DNA of 64,000 bases, taken from Immersiella caudata (lineage: Eukaryota; Ascomycota; Sordariomycetes; Sordariales; Lasiosphaeriaceae). The notes beneath the pieces are model-generated. The model was not told the DNA's origin. It worked only from the letters and a program-made list of their open reading frames with translations, and did not search any database. Positions 11,077 to 22,589 of this stretch are shown here, one piece after another (the stretch's first letter is position 1; each line of letters opens with the position of its first letter). Made by a program: the position numbers and the translations under genes. The stretch covers positions 7,502,001 to 7,566,000 of the forward strand of contig JAULSU010000001.1 of assembly GCA_030512335.1 (NCBI GenBank), written 5' to 3'.

Positions 11077-12324
11077 TCAAGCATCCCGCATTCCTGCCTC
11101 CAGATTGTTGATAAGATGCTCGGCCCAGTCAGCTATGCCGCCACTACGGCCAGCTCTGCTCTCCTCAGAGAAGCTTGTGCGATCTGTCCACCAATGCAGA
11201 AACGGCTCTGCGCGCGCCCCTGATGGGCACCGGAGCAGCCCCACGCTAACATCAATGAGGTCAGGCCGCTCAAAATCATGCCAGAAAACAGTGGCGCCGC
11301 AAGTCGGGCAGAACTCTCTTACAGCTGCGGCTGAAGAGCGATACGACTTCAACAAGCCTTGAGGGAGTGCAGAGAAGTCAAGAGGCAAAGTCATCTTTGC
11401 GGCGTCTGCATCCGAACTCGAGCCGTTCCCAGCCCACGAGGGAATATTCATCAGCATGTTCACCCTTGGCACAAACGTCCACGTCTGGATCTCAAAACCT
11501 GACGCCAGTCGACAAGACCGACAGGCACAAGTGCCTGCTAGATACTTGTATTGTGATAACTCCTCGTCGGTCTCTGTGTGTAGTGTCTCTGATGAGGGGT
11601 GCTTCAGGGGGTCTGTGTTTGGTGGCTGGGCGGTGGGCGATGGGTCGCGAAGCCACCATTTTATGGAGAGGGGGTTGGTTGTGACGGAGGGGGGGTTGTC
11701 GCGGTAGGGGATGAGAAGGTCAGCATAGTTTGAGTGAGGGAGGGTGCTTTCGCGTGAGGGGCGGGTGATGGTGAAGGTGATTCGGGAGCAGTGACACGAG
11801 GCGGAGAGGGTCGGGGATGAGTTTGAGGGTGTGGACTGGGGAAGGGAAGGCTTTGGGTGGGTGGAAGAGGGAGAGGACTTGGGAAGCCAGATGGAGAGAC
11901 CACCGTCGGATGGGATGTGTTGGTGTTGGATCTCAGGGGGGTTGTTGAGAGGAGGTGAAGACGTGATTGCACCTGTTGCGATCTCCCATCCGTTGGCTTG
12001 ACTGTAGCGGAAGATGTGACAGCCACAAGTCGAGCAGAAGTATCGGGTTGAGGTGCCAGAGGATGAGTATATCGTCAAGCCAGCGAGGGATGGCTGAGTG
12101 ATTGGCGTGTAAGTGGTGTAGAGTTGGCCTGACAGGTAGCGACAGCTGTCACAGTGGCAGAAGTTGACGGTAGGCCAAGAGTGGGGGTGATGCGGGGGCG
12201 GGAAGACGGTTTGCTGGGCCGCCCCGCAGAGGCACGATATGGTGATCATCAGGATTGAGTTTGCGCCTAGACAGGGGAGGCTTCTCACAGTAAACAGCGG
12301 ATTAACTCCTCCTGGGGAGGTCAT
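11077..12324 (-). CDS. Protein with two GFA (CENP-V/GFA, DUF636-type) zinc domains
   Basis: Single exon of 415 residues; the ATG at 12324 is the first in frame. A second ATG at 12249 (residue 26) lies directly before the domain (MITISCLCGA) and may be the true start. Two GFA modules are visible. The first has CLCGA, CHCDSCRYLSG and CSTCGCHIF. The second, about residues 170-385, has CHCSRITF, CACRSCRLASG and CPTCGATVFWHD. The GFA fold binds zinc through these CxC and CxxC cysteines and was named for a glutathione-dependent formaldehyde-activating enzyme. Most fungal members have no known substrate, so only a zinc-binding, possibly glutathione-linked role can be proposed. Residues 125-165 form a Pro/Ser-rich linker between the modules. 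Confidence 0.85.
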   Translation of the reverse strand: MTSPGGVNPLFTVRSLPCLGANSILMITISCLCGAAQQTVFPPPHHPHSWPTVNFCHCDSCRYLSGQLYTTYTPITQPSLAGLTIYSSSGTSTRYFCSTCGCHIFRYSQANGWEIATGAITSSPPLNNPPEIQHQHIPSDGGLSIWLPKSSPSSTHPKPSLPQSTPSNSSPTLSASCHCSRITFTITRPSRESTLPHSNYADLLIPYRDNPPSVTTNPLSIKWWLRDPSPTAQPPNTDPLKHPSSETLHTETDEELSQYKYLAGTCACRSCRLASGFEIQTWTFVPRVNMLMNIPSWAGNGSSSDADAAKMTLPLDFSALPQGLLKSYRSSAAAVREFCPTCGATVFWHDFERPDLIDVSVGLLRCPSGARAEPFLHWWTDRTSFSEESRAGRSGGIADWAEHLINNLEAGMRDA

Positions 12325-12893
12325 CTGAACTTATATGCTGGATAAACGGGGGAACGTCGGGCCGTGTCGGAGTTGGGGGCTCCATTCTCTAACCCCGTCT
12401 AACCTGTTATAGCATCGTGGCTAATTAGGCCGCCTTGGACTTGGAAAATGTAGAGACTTCACTTGTGTTAGAATACTACTAATATTAATAGCGTTTATAT
12501 GATAGTAAGGTAAAAGGAGGTTTTACAATAGCTTTTTAAAGCTACAAGATATTATAACGGAGAATCTGACGAGGAAGCCCACTGGGCCTGAGCGGTAGCA
12601 TCTTGGTAGCCATGCTGTCAGGTGGCTGAGACTATGCTGCAAGTACAAGTTCGGCTCGCCTTGCCATGAGGGGACCGAATTGCAACAAATTTGGGATCTT
12701 ATAGCGATCTGAATGCCGCCAATGTCATAGAGGAAATCACCTCGAATGAAACGAGCCTTCGGATTATTGTTGATAACACAGTCGACTCTTCTCACCAGTG
12801 CTACATCGGCCTAGACCTCAGTTGCCATGTCTCTTGCGTCTGCATCAACGACAGTGCACCAAGACCGTAGCCGCCATTAGCGGTGTAGAGGTA
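12325..12893. other. Intergenic region with a short AT-rich island
   Basis: Bases about 12431-12560 are clearly AT-richer than the surroundings (runs such as AATATTAATA, TTTTTAAAGC). This may be a decayed repeat or simply a spacer. No gene is seen. The minus-strand frame 12523-12795 begins with ATG but matches nothing I recognise. Confidence 0.45.
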
Positions 12894-14309
12894 TCAAGTA
12901 TAGACCACGTTGGATCGCTCGCCTAACCGAAGGGCTACGAGGTAACTTAGCTCGGTCGAACCACCTTCTCGACTATCCTTCCACTCCATGTCCTGAAGAA
13001 TCTTTTGAATATAATCGCCCGCCCCGGAAAGGTGGAGGATGTGGGCGATGGCGCGATGGAGAGCGAGAACCGGGCTGAGGGCGATACAATGGTCCGGCTC
13101 TCGGTGAGGAAGAGCGTGCGTATAACTGGAATGTCCTGTATGAATAGAAGGAGGAAGAAAGGATCGGATCTGGTAGGCGTGCGCCCCTTGGATAGGTACG
13201 GGCTCAAAAAATATGTCGAAGCGCCCGAAAGAGGTACGGTGTTGTTGCGTCAACGTGATGGCGTTACGCGGCCTGTCAATATCATTCCCTTCAAATAAAG
13301 TGAGCAACGCCCTTGTCAAACATGTCAAGAATGTCAAGTGTGGCCTTTTTCGAAAGAGGCTACTTGCAAGGTTAGCACACGCAGGCTTGTCATAGTCCTT
13401 CGACATGGCGCGAAGGGGAAACAGGCCAACGACTGAGAGTCATCCGCTTCACTGCCCATCTTTATAAGGGAGTGGGGCAAGATATGGGTGACTTCCGGGT
13501 GGGCGAACTTGGAGTCGGCAGCCATAAGCGGATCGCCGTCGTCGTAGACAACATTGCTGCTTGAAACGCTTTTTGGCTTCGTCGAGCTCAAACTGGCGAC
13601 TGATGACGCAACGATGGCGGTCACGGGCAAGACACTCGCCCCCGGAGACTAGCGATCCGCTCTGGCGTCCCAAGGAACTCACGCTTTATCCCCTTGAGCG
13701 CGCTGGATAGCGGAATGCACCAGAGGCGAGAGCTGGGGCGTCTTGCCCGAGGACGCACGCACGAACACGGCATCATTGGCGTGCTTAGTACACCAAGATA
13801 TCGGCTCTCCGTCATCCTTACAGGGAAAGAAAATTTTTATCAAAAAGATGGTCCGCAAAGAGAAGCAGAGCGGCTCGGAGCTGCTCTTGATGACAATCGA
13901 CGTCAAGGTCGTCTTGGTCGATTAGTGAGAGGGCCATGCAATGGAAGAGAGCACGCAGGAAAATATCCTGCGATTCCCGCGAGCGTGCATATTCATAAGT
14001 GAGGCGGACAAGCAGCGGGCGGTTGTATTGGCTGCTGTTACTGTTGCTGTTGCTGTTGCTATTGCTGCGTGTTCCGCCTTCTGCTGCTTCGAGGTGGCGA
14101 ACAATGCGATAGAACTTTTGCTCGGCTCGGCTCCGCTGCACCGCGCCCAGTGGCCCCGGCTCGTCGGACAAAAGAATAATGTTCTCGAGAGAGGCCTGGT
14201 GACGGTGGTGAGGCGACAGAGGGACAGGGTCCATCCTGCTGCGAGGTGTTAGGAGTCCTGGTGTGGGGACTGTGGATTGGAGCGATGAGAAGGGATTAGC
14301 TCCGCGCAT
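12894..14309 (-). pseudogene. Frameshifted HNH-endonuclease-domain gene (fungal HNH family)
   Basis: Successive pieces of one protein family appear on the minus strand but in changing frames. An N-terminal half (14309 to about 13826) ends near LFADHLFDKNF. Next come VHSAIQRAQG, GTPERIASL, the HNH core start RDRHRCVISRQF, then VTHILPHSLIK, FEGNDIDRPRNAITL, TRTLFLTESRT and finally SGAGDYIQKIL to the stop at 12894. At least five frame changes are needed (near 13690, the C5 run at 13639-13643, about 13550, about 13370, and twice in 13070-13200). One break, near 13820, may be a genuine intron (GTAAGG donor). So many shifts in 0.8 kb cannot all be introns, since the intervening sequence is itself conserved coding. 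The N-terminal start is a guess; another ATG lies at 14348. A serine/asparagine repeat sits near 14030. Confidence 0.78.
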
Positions 14310-14559
14310 CTGGTGTTTGGCCCCACTTTCAGCCGAGGCCGTCTGCATGTCTTGAACTTGGCAAGCACGAAATGGAGGCTCGGACTTGTGGGCCGCTCGG
14401 GTCGCACCATTCACTGCGGATATGACAAGTGATTGGAAAAACTCTGGTATCGTATTGCAACCGCTATATAATTCAAGGCAAGCCAAAATCCCTGGTCCAC
14501 CAAATCGTCGCTATAGAATCAAGTGTATCTCCTTTCCATATCTTCCCCGACAGCGCCAC

Positions 14560-16521
14560 TCACGCCAGCTTCTCAGGGGTGGTGGCCGCCTCCTGCGATC
14601 CCTTGTTGGGCGCGTCGATGACCACCTTCTCAGGCCCGCCGTTGACCGAACCCTGCTCGTCGGCCGAGATGTAGGGGGTATCGTCCTTCCAGAAGTCTTT
14701 CTTGCCCTTGCGGAGACGAGTCAACCACGGAGGGAGGAAGCCGCCCTTGATCTTCCATGTCCAGGGGTCCTTCTCGTGCTTGTTGGGGGGCACGATGCGG
14801 CCACCCGAGGCCTTCTCAACGACCCACACGAGGGTGTTGATAACAATGTACAAGCAGATACCGGCAATGAGACCATCCGCGATCGAGTAGGTGAATGGCA
14901 TCAGCGCGATGGTGACAAACGCCGGAATCGAGTCGCCCATGTACTTCCAGTTGATCTCGGTCACAGCCGCCACCATCATGGATCCGACCAGGATCAGCAC
15001 GCAGCCAGTGGCCCAGGGCGGGATCGAAGCAAAGATCGGAGCGAAGAAGATCGAGATGAAGAAGCAGATGCCCGTGAACATGGCGGTGAGACCGGTCTTG
15101 CCACCTTCTCCGATACCAGCACCAGACTCGACGAAAGCGGTGACGGGCGGCGAGCCGAACAGAGCACCGATCGAAATGCTCACGGAGTCGACCATGTAAC
15201 TGTCACGAGTTAGTTCAGTATCCAATAGCCCTTTGGAAGAGACTTACGCAACGCTGGAGCCTTCAAAGTCCTGGGTCTCTTCGTCGATGAGCGACGCGTA
15301 GCGGGCCATCGAGTAGAGGGTACCAGTGCAGTCCAGAATGTCGACATACAAAAAGGTGATGAGCGCCAGGCCGAACTGGCCGCCGTACTCGCCGATATTC
15401 CACTCTTGGACGGAGAGGACCTTCTCGATCTGGTGGAAGCTGACAACCTTCTTAAAGAAGTCGAAGCTGTCATCACCAACCGGGGTGTACGGGAAGTAGG
15501 TGACAGGGGTGCCACGGGGCCACGAGATGATGGAGACAAGCAGGATACCGAAGATGATGGCGCCCTTGACACGGTACAGCATCATGAGAGTCGTCATCAA
15601 ACCACCGCAGAAGATGCCAATCCACATTACAGGATTGCGCATCTTGTACTGGTCCTCGCAGATGCCGGCCGCGTTCCTCAGCTCGGGCTTGCAGCCCGCC
15701 AGCGTGACCGGGGTCGCCGTGTTACCAGTGATGAGACCAATACCCTCGGCATAGGTCAAGCCGATGAGGGTCAAGAAGAGACCGATACCGACGCTAGTGG
15801 CTAGCTTGATGGACCGCGGAATGGCACGAGCAAGCCACTGTCGCATTCCGAAGAGGGCGAGTGCGAAGAAGATCCAGCCTTCGACGAAGATGGCGGTGAC
15901 AGCCACTTGGAACGGCACAGAGCCGGTGCCGTGGAATCCGACAACGGAATAGGAGAAATAAGCGTTCAAGCCCATACCCGGAGCGAGCGAGACAGGCCTG
16001 AGGCTGTTAGCGGCGGATTTCCAAAACAGTTGAGAAGCGCGCTCACATGTTGGCGAGGAGGCCCATGAAGAAGCTGGCAAAGGCCGAGATGGCGGCCGTG
16101 GCCGTGATGAGATCGCGCTTGATGATGCCCTTGCAGAGGAGGTAATCGTCATTCTTCTCGCAGATCGGATCGTTGACGAGATCAGTCGACTCGCACACGC
16201 AGGTGCCTCCACTGTCGGCGACAATGCTGGCGTTCACCGAGATGATGTACCTGTTACTTTGTGTAAGAGCAAGCCGAGATGAGACGAAAGCGCGAATACG
16301 TACGCCATGGCGAAGAAAGTGGCCAAGCCGGCGCGGACCTCGGTAAAAAAGTGCGAGCCCTTCCGTTCTTTCGGCTGCAGCGCACCGGTTTAGCATCATT
16401 ACGGCGCGGCCCCGGAGGACTCCTCGTCAGTGTTGCTCACATGTCCGCTTCCTTCGAGCCTGAACCAGCGCCCCACTGGGCTCTTGGCTACCTTAACATT
16501 GGTGTTGTGTATAAAACCCAT
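14560..16521 (-). CDS. azgA: AzgA-type purine (adenine/guanine/hypoxanthine) transporter
   Basis: Five exons (16521-16441, 16374-16304, 16250-16047, 15997-15248, 15199-14560), 581 residues, the usual AzgA length. Every junction keeps frame with canonical signals, for example CAT|GTGAGC and CTCAG|GCCTG. Family: plasma-membrane nucleobase:cation symporters of the NCS2-related AzgA group. Seen: a start NTNVKVAKSPVGRWFRLEGSG, the segment RAGLATFFAMAYIISVNASI, the APGMGLNAYFSYSVVG loop typical of the AzgA transport core, FLYVDILDCTGTLYSMAR, and GSPPVTAFVESGAGIGEGGKTGL, which carries conserved polar substrate-site residues. About a dozen hydrophobic helices follow one another, and the charged C-terminal tail (from WKIKGGFLPPW) is cytosolic. 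The 5' end faces the long gene-poor region, so its promoter is probably at 16522-17000. Substrate assignment is by family. Confidence 0.95.
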
Positions 16522-19500
16522 CTTGGCGATTTCGACTTCGATCGGATGGACAGCGCAGGTTTTTGGTGGTGAAGAAAAAGACCAATGGAGGTGGTCCGGT
16601 CCACCGCAGAGTCGGTGGGATGAAAGGCGAGAGCAGCCGGAGCGATAAGGGTTGGAAAATTGGCTTCCGCCGAAGCTTTTGCCCGAGGCCCGGTGCCGGT
16701 GGAGTCGATGTCGCAAGTTCGGGACGAGGGGCTAGAATTTCGGATGGCAGGAGCTGGAGGAGATCCCCAACTTTTATGAACGAACTCTCTCGGTGGCCAC
16801 TCGACAGCCCGAATGGGGAGACCCTAGGTGCAGGGCCGCAATAATGTCCCTTATCTCTGAGCAATGGAGGTGATGGAGGCGGCCGTCCGGGAGTCCATTG
16901 CCCAAAGCGCACTCGTCCCGGAGCGCATCCCACGAGCCTGCTGCTGGCCCGGGTCAGGCGAGGCAGGCAGTGGCCACTTCCGTGAGGGCAGCGATGGACT
17001 AGGCCGGGCCTAGCAAGCATGGAGCATGGCGTCCTGCGGCTTGGCGCAAGTGGGAAGCTCTAGAGCTTGCCTCATTGGCCGCGTGTGGGAGCTTGGGAAG
17101 AGGTATTGGTGATGGATTCGATTTGGGAACTGGGGAAAGCAGCTTGGGTGTGATTGACAGATTGTCCCGCCCCCTCGGCCCCCCTCGTTGCTGCTGTGTG
17201 CTGCCAGGCGCGTCTAGATCGACATCACTGCAATCCTGGCCGATGCCACACTCTGAGCCCTCGCCACCCCAGTTCCCAATTCCCTGGCAGCATGGAAGCG
17301 TCAGAATTTCGAGAAGCATATCGGTACCCCATCGCTCAGTGGGGGAGCAGCCCCGGCGGGCCCCATCGCTGATGGGCGCGCGATATCTGACGCAGCCGGG
17401 CTCTCCCGGCGCTGCTGCGTCGCGCAACAGGAGAGAAGCTCGTTGCACAGGTCCCAGAGTCCAGACCGAGACGCGCAGCAGTGAGACAGGGGCGCTCGGA
17501 TTCTCCGACCTCAGCTCACTATCAGCGATAGCTCATCTAATCGAGTGTTGTCAGGATCAGGTCGCTATTGGAGCTCGAGCGCAAGCAGCGAGCTCCCAAA
17601 ACATCGAAATGGAGGGGGAGGTGCATGCGACGGGGCGGGGCCGCCTATCTCTGCCAAGCCGCTAGTGCCAAGCTGCACGCCAGTTGAGCTCTGGGGCTCG
17701 ATTATTCGCAGGTTCATCAAGCAAAAGCTCTCTGGCTGGCGAAAGGACAGGAGCTTCTGCCGAAGCACCCGTCTCGAACCAACGCACGCCACAATTGTCT
17801 TGATAAGGATAAGATATGCCCCCCCAAGCTGGCCGAGAGCCTTTCCCCAGACAGACGCACCGACCACGCGACACGCTGGGCAAAGCGGTTGGGTTCGTGG
17901 GGGTTGGCTGCCGGACGAGCCCGCTCGCGGGGGGACGAGGGTCGCTACCAGGCGAGCGCCGATTCATTCAAATCTCAGTCAGCCCTCCCTCTCACTCTCT
18001 ATTGTCCGCTGCTTACGCCACAGGGCGTCCTGACGGGTGGCGGCCCTCTCCGATGGTGGCCTTGACAACACGACCCCAGCGAATCGCGCATTTGTGTTGC
18101 TGAGTGCCCGCGCTGCTGTGCCTGCGTGCGAAACGAAGCTTTACAGTGTCTGGTTTCGCAATCAGCGATGCGGGATATTACGCTGCCCTGCTACCCACCG
18201 AAACAGCATCGACGAGCCTCCAATGCCCCAGAGCTATTTTTCTAAATTCTAAACCCCAGTGGGGCCGTAAGGCATAGTGAACGACGACTCACGGCAGCGG
18301 CCACAAACTCTGGGGCGTCCCGGGCAAGCGGGCTTGGCGACCAACCGCTGCGCCAGGGGCCGCTCTTCGCGCACTCTCCACGCAACTCGCGCAGCCTTTC
18401 AACCTCGCGCGGAATGTTCGACAACACTTCGAAACGGCTCTCCCTCGCTCGCTCGCTGAAGCAAAATTGTCTTGGACGATCGGGCGCACCACCGTCGTCG
18501 CAGGCCAACGCAAACGCAACCATCCAAACCCCCTCCGCACCGCAGGGACACCCGCCCAATGGCGACCACCGCTCTCGGCGCTCCAAGGTGAGACCCGGCG
18601 CCAAGCCCGGACCGAGCTACAGGGAACTCCCCCGCTGGCTCACCGCCCAACACATGGCATCCCGTCGTCGTACAGGTAAATCTCGGAAGCTCGGAGCTCA
18701 GAAATTTTCTGCTTTGTCGCGTGCGGCGCGTTTCATCCTGACTTGGCTATAATGCTGTGCTTCCCGCCGGCGCTCGAGTGTCCAAAGACGCAGGATTTGG
18801 AGATTTTTCACTTGCAAGATTTTTCGAGAAACCGGCCTCCCCTTTTTTTCGGAGACCTCATGCGATGGGATGAATCCACCGGCTCCGCTCTTATAGTGTG
18901 ATCGACAATGCCGTTACTACGGTTATCATCTCGACGAGATTTCTACTGCCACGATTCATACCGCCGCGGGGTGGGAGATATGAGTTTGACCACCGACAAG
19001 CCAGACGGGCTTCTGACCGGAAAGGGACTCGCTGAAGGCATTCAAAGGATCCTTTGATGCCTCTACCCCACAAGCAAGGCCTGTTTAGTGCAATGTGGTA
19101 TGGGTTACGTTCAATCAAGTGGGTACGAAGGATGCCAAACTCATTTCCTCTATCGCGTGACCGTGTGTGCATCTGCTTCTTCCCTATCTTGGTGGTAGTT
19201 TAAGTGGGTATAAGACGCCTGCGGCGGTCGCCAATCTAGGGAATGACGATATGGAATATTTCTCGGGTCTTGTTGCGACATTTACGATATGACCTTGATA
19301 AGTGGGATAATCTTATGTCCGTGGTGGAGAAGTGAGGTTGGCATCCCGCTTGATTGAAAGTAGCCCATGCCTCCTCCTTTTGAATCCTTGACGTGCCTTA
19401 CTTTTTGGGGCAGAGGGTATTGGGCGATCTTTCGGGTACCCTCTTTGCTGGTTTGTCACAGGGCTCCCGCTCGGGTTATGGATACTATAAACCCATTCCT

Positions 19501-20090
19501 CCACCCCACGCGCTAGTCAACGCCCGTAAGGGCGAGGTTAAGTATGAAGACGCCATCAGCCGCTTAGGAAAGACATTGTTGGTAGCGGCCCTTTGATCCA
19601 CTGTCACAAACTGAATCGTTCAGGCACTGCTGAATTCGGTCCAATTTGCGTCAGTTGAACTATAGTCATAGTTGCCTAGATATCTCCAGGCTTGACGCAG
19701 GACCTGGAGCATGCAGGCAACCCCCATTTCAAAACGAGTAGAGCTTTATTCGATACTGCTATATCATCATGTCTAGCTGTTGAGACGATTCAACTCAGCC
19801 CAGTTGCGAGATTCAAAGTGTCTGGGGAAAAAACAGTGATGAGAATAGAAGGCGCACGTAAAGAAGAGGACAAGGAACCCGGCATCTGTGGAATCCGCAG
19901 CCACCCTTCAGTTCCGACAGACTAGAACCCACAACCCGTTTCCACCCTCCCGGGCGACTGATCATCCATCCCTGAATTAAACGCCGAAGTCTCGGCCGGC
20001 CTTGCCTTGTTCAACGCCTGCTGGAACACTGCATGATTTGAAATCAATCGTCGCGGCCCCCCAGTTATGGATCAGCAACCTATTCCTCAG
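16522..20090. other. Gene-poor region, 3.6 kb
   Basis: No gene supported. The first several hundred bases should be the azgA promoter. Frames such as 17075-17665 (+) and 18414-18752 (+, starting MFDNTSKRLSLARS) are open in GC-rich sequence, but mirror frames on the other strand are equally open and no splice sites or motifs support them. 18840-19320 is less GC-rich, with short T runs. A small unrecognised gene starting at 18414 remains possible. Confidence 0.5.
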
Positions 20091-20480
20091 CTACTCGCTC
20101 GGGAATCTCCTATAGCTAAGGAGAATTCCTTGAACCCACGTTCCGTGGTGGTTCTCGAGCGCATCGTCGTCCGCTCTGGCCAAGCGGAAGGCGCGCGTAC
20201 TAGCGCCATCGAGATGACAAACGATCTTGGGATAAGTGTTCTGATGCCAGCGCAAGCTCGAATCACCACTGGTCCTGGTGCTGTATTTGTCATGTGCAGA
20301 TGCAGCAACGTACTTGGCGATGCGCTGGCCGTTCTCGACACGGGTCCACGCGACGATGTGCTCCCAGTCGTGCGTGTGGCCAACGGCGCAGAGCCCGTCG
20401 CGGTAGTTCTTTTCAAGCAGTAGCCGTACATGTGGGCGCACCATCCGTTGCTGCAACGAGCACGGGCGTACACGCCCTTC
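20091..20480 (-). pseudogene. Remnant of a Nep1-like (NPP1 domain) necrosis-inducing protein gene
   Basis: Minus-strand sequence matches the middle of the NPP1 family. A tryptophan/cysteine segment (SNGWCAHMYGY) lies in one frame. The diagnostic heptapeptide region, here GHTHDWE, lies in the next frame and is followed by the conserved histidine- and glycine-rich segment through ENHHGTWVQ. The frame change falls between these segments (about 20415-20430) with no intron signals. The copy also lacks a secretion signal, the N-terminal third and the C-terminus, and the stop at 20091 cuts it short. The family comprises secreted proteins that bind plant sphingolipids and cause leakage or defence responses. 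This copy could not encode a working one, and I infer a dead, decayed gene. Confidence 0.72.
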
Positions 20481-21279
20481 CATCACCGAGCGATGGGCCT
20501 CCGATACCCTCCGCCTAGTCATGGGTAGCTTCAGCTGTGTTCGCGTGGGTGCCGTTGAACATCCCCAGACCGAGCACGGAGGGCCAAGCACTCGCCTTCG
20601 GCTCCACTATCTCGGCACAAGAGAACCCGCTCCGTGCGGGACACATAATGGAAGGGTAAATTCTTTGTCGTTACACTTCGCCAACTAAATTCGACTTCTC
20701 TCCTGCAAGGCAACGACGCAGAAAACCGTCCAATACTAGTGTCATGTAAGCAAAGCTATACCATGCCAAATGCGAGCACCATTCTTATGCACCGGCAAAG
20801 CCTCACCTCGACACCGAGGCATCCTATGAGTGGGCTAGCCCCGTGCCGATCTGGCTCGGTGCAATTCCTTCCCGAGATCGGCAGAGCTCGGTACACCGTA
20901 CGGCTACCCAGGAATGTTTGTCTCGACACTGTCGTCCACATGCATGCGACCCTCGTGTTGACTTCATTGTCACCTGATGCCTGGAATCAGCACGTTTACG
21001 GCCAATTGAAATCGGTATGAATCCAGCTGCAAGGCACCGCCGCGCTGTTGGCGAGTCCATAAGGCTGGAGGGAGGTGGCAGCGCTAGGTAGGATCGCTTT
21101 GCTTCAGGAACCGCAGTTCGAAGCCTCCAATTGGACGATCAGCCACATAACTGGAGTATGTCAGCAGCAATCATCCTGCATTTTAGGTTCCTCCCCCCCC
21201 CCCCCCCCCCCCCCTTTCCCCCAAACTCACCCACGTGCTTCTGTCAGATCCCTCATAAGCGATCGATCTCGAGATTCCG
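20481..21279. other. Intergenic region with a 22-base C tract
   Basis: No gene seen. It probably contains the decayed 5' part of the Nep1-like remnant and the promoter of the WD40-like gene, whose ATG is 65 bases after the C tract. Confidence 0.5.
21193..21214 (+). repeat. Poly-C tract, 22 bases
   Basis: Uninterrupted run of C on the plus strand, followed by CT-rich sequence, in the presumed leader or proximal promoter of the gene at 21280. Its length may be unreliable, as long homopolymers are error-prone in assembly. Confidence 0.9.
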
Positions 21280-22589
21280 ATGGCATCGTCTTCAAGGGCC
21301 AATGGCAAAGACCCAGAATGGCTGCGGCCCCCCGACGATGATGGGGTAGGCCCCTCAACCGCCGCGTCGCCCATTGCGGGGGGAAGCAGACCTGGGAGCC
21401 ACAGGAGCAACGACAGTGCTTCGGTCGAGCAACGAAAGTGGGATGACCCACCGGAGAAGAAACCCGATTACCCTCCCGCTCACGTCGCCACGATGATTCT
21501 CTTGAAGAAGAACAAGTTCGGTACGGTTGCCGGGTGTGAGGTGGAGCAAATCCGCTTCACCAACTCCGATGCCCATCTCGTGTGCAGAGTACCCCCGGTC
21601 GCGAACACATCGAGCCGGACCAGCGGTGTTACCTCTTCGCAGGTTGTGATGTACGACGTAAACACCATACGGCGCAAGGCCATGCGACCGGGACCATCCT
21701 TTGGGTGAACCAGAATCCCCCTTCATCCTCCTTAAACCAGACTAACGCCACCAAAAGCATCCGCACCCAAGGCGACTTCGCCGTCAACAATGGCCATGGG
21801 CTCGCCCTGATGGCCACAACCTTTAGCAGAACCGAGTACCGCCGAGCCGAAGATCGGCTCGGCAGCAACGAAGCAGCCCCCGGCGTGCCCAGAGTGGAAG
21901 TATACGATCTCTTCAGCGACAAGCGCCGCGTCAAAGCCGACTTTGCGGTGCGAGGGCCTCTAGCCATCGTCCCAGACGGAAGCTATCCGGCGTGTACTTC
22001 TGCCCGCAACCCCAGCCGGATCGTGATTCTCGACATCCGCAACGAAAACAAGCCCACCCTGGGACGTGTGATCCAAGTGCATTCCAGCCCGCTAACGCAC
22101 ATGGCCGTAACCCCCGACGGGACAGCACTCATCAGCGCATCAACGGACGGGAGCATCCGAATGACGAGTCTCCAATCAGGCCGAACGCTGCGCAAGGCAG
22201 AGGTGGATTCCCGCGTTCCAGCAAGTCTGATGCAGCTCTCGATGGACGGGGACTTGGTCGTCTCAGTATGGGGAAGGCAAGTGTGTTCCTGGAGGCTAAA
22301 CGCCGACACGATGAGCGTTTACAGCCTGGACAAGGTGCGCGAGAGCGAAGGATGGCCGTTGGCCATCTCACCTGATTGTCGGCACTTGGCGTGCAGGACA
22401 GAAGACGGGATCGATGTGATCGAAGTTGAGACGGGCCAGTTTCGCGCTGACTATCCGCTGGAGCCGGGCCATGAGCTGATCACGTCGGCTGCGTTTAGCC
22501 ACAACAATCGATGGTTGGCGCTGGGGGACTATGACGGCCGTATAACGGTGCTCGAGGTCATCATGGCGACGATTGATGGGTCGTGCTAG
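21280..22589 (+). CDS. WD40-repeat-like (beta-propeller) protein
   Basis: Two exons, 21280-21704 and 21758-22589, 418 residues. The 53-nt intron has donor GTGAAC, branch ACTAAC and acceptor AAAAG, and restores frame (TTTGG|C). Residues 1-65 are hydrophilic and probably disordered (WDDPPEKKPDYPP). From about 70 on, beta-propeller-like blades recur: phrases of the type hydrophobic-SPDG/TPDG, for example VTPDGTALISASTDGSIRM, AISPDCRHLACRTEDGIDV, AFSHNNRWLALGDYDGRITV. About five to six blades can be counted. None has the full GH...WD signature, so the repeats are degenerate. Such proteins act as scaffolds, and no specific partner can be named. PROPPIN-type lipid-binding motifs (FRRG) are not visible. 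Confidence 0.82.

Noticed and set aside
14386..15213. Plus-strand open frames opposite the permease gene
   Set aside because: Antisense of the azgA exons; composition mirrors the sense codons.
17075..17665. Long plus-strand open frame of 196 codons
   Set aside because: GC-rich composition keeps several frames open here on both strands; there is no motif, no intron signals and no sensible protein character.
18414..18752. ATG-initiated frame of 112 codons in the gene-poor region
   Set aside because: Arg/Ser-rich like chance GC-rich frames, the opposite strand is equally open, and no splice sites or family match were found. Kept only as a remark in the region entry.
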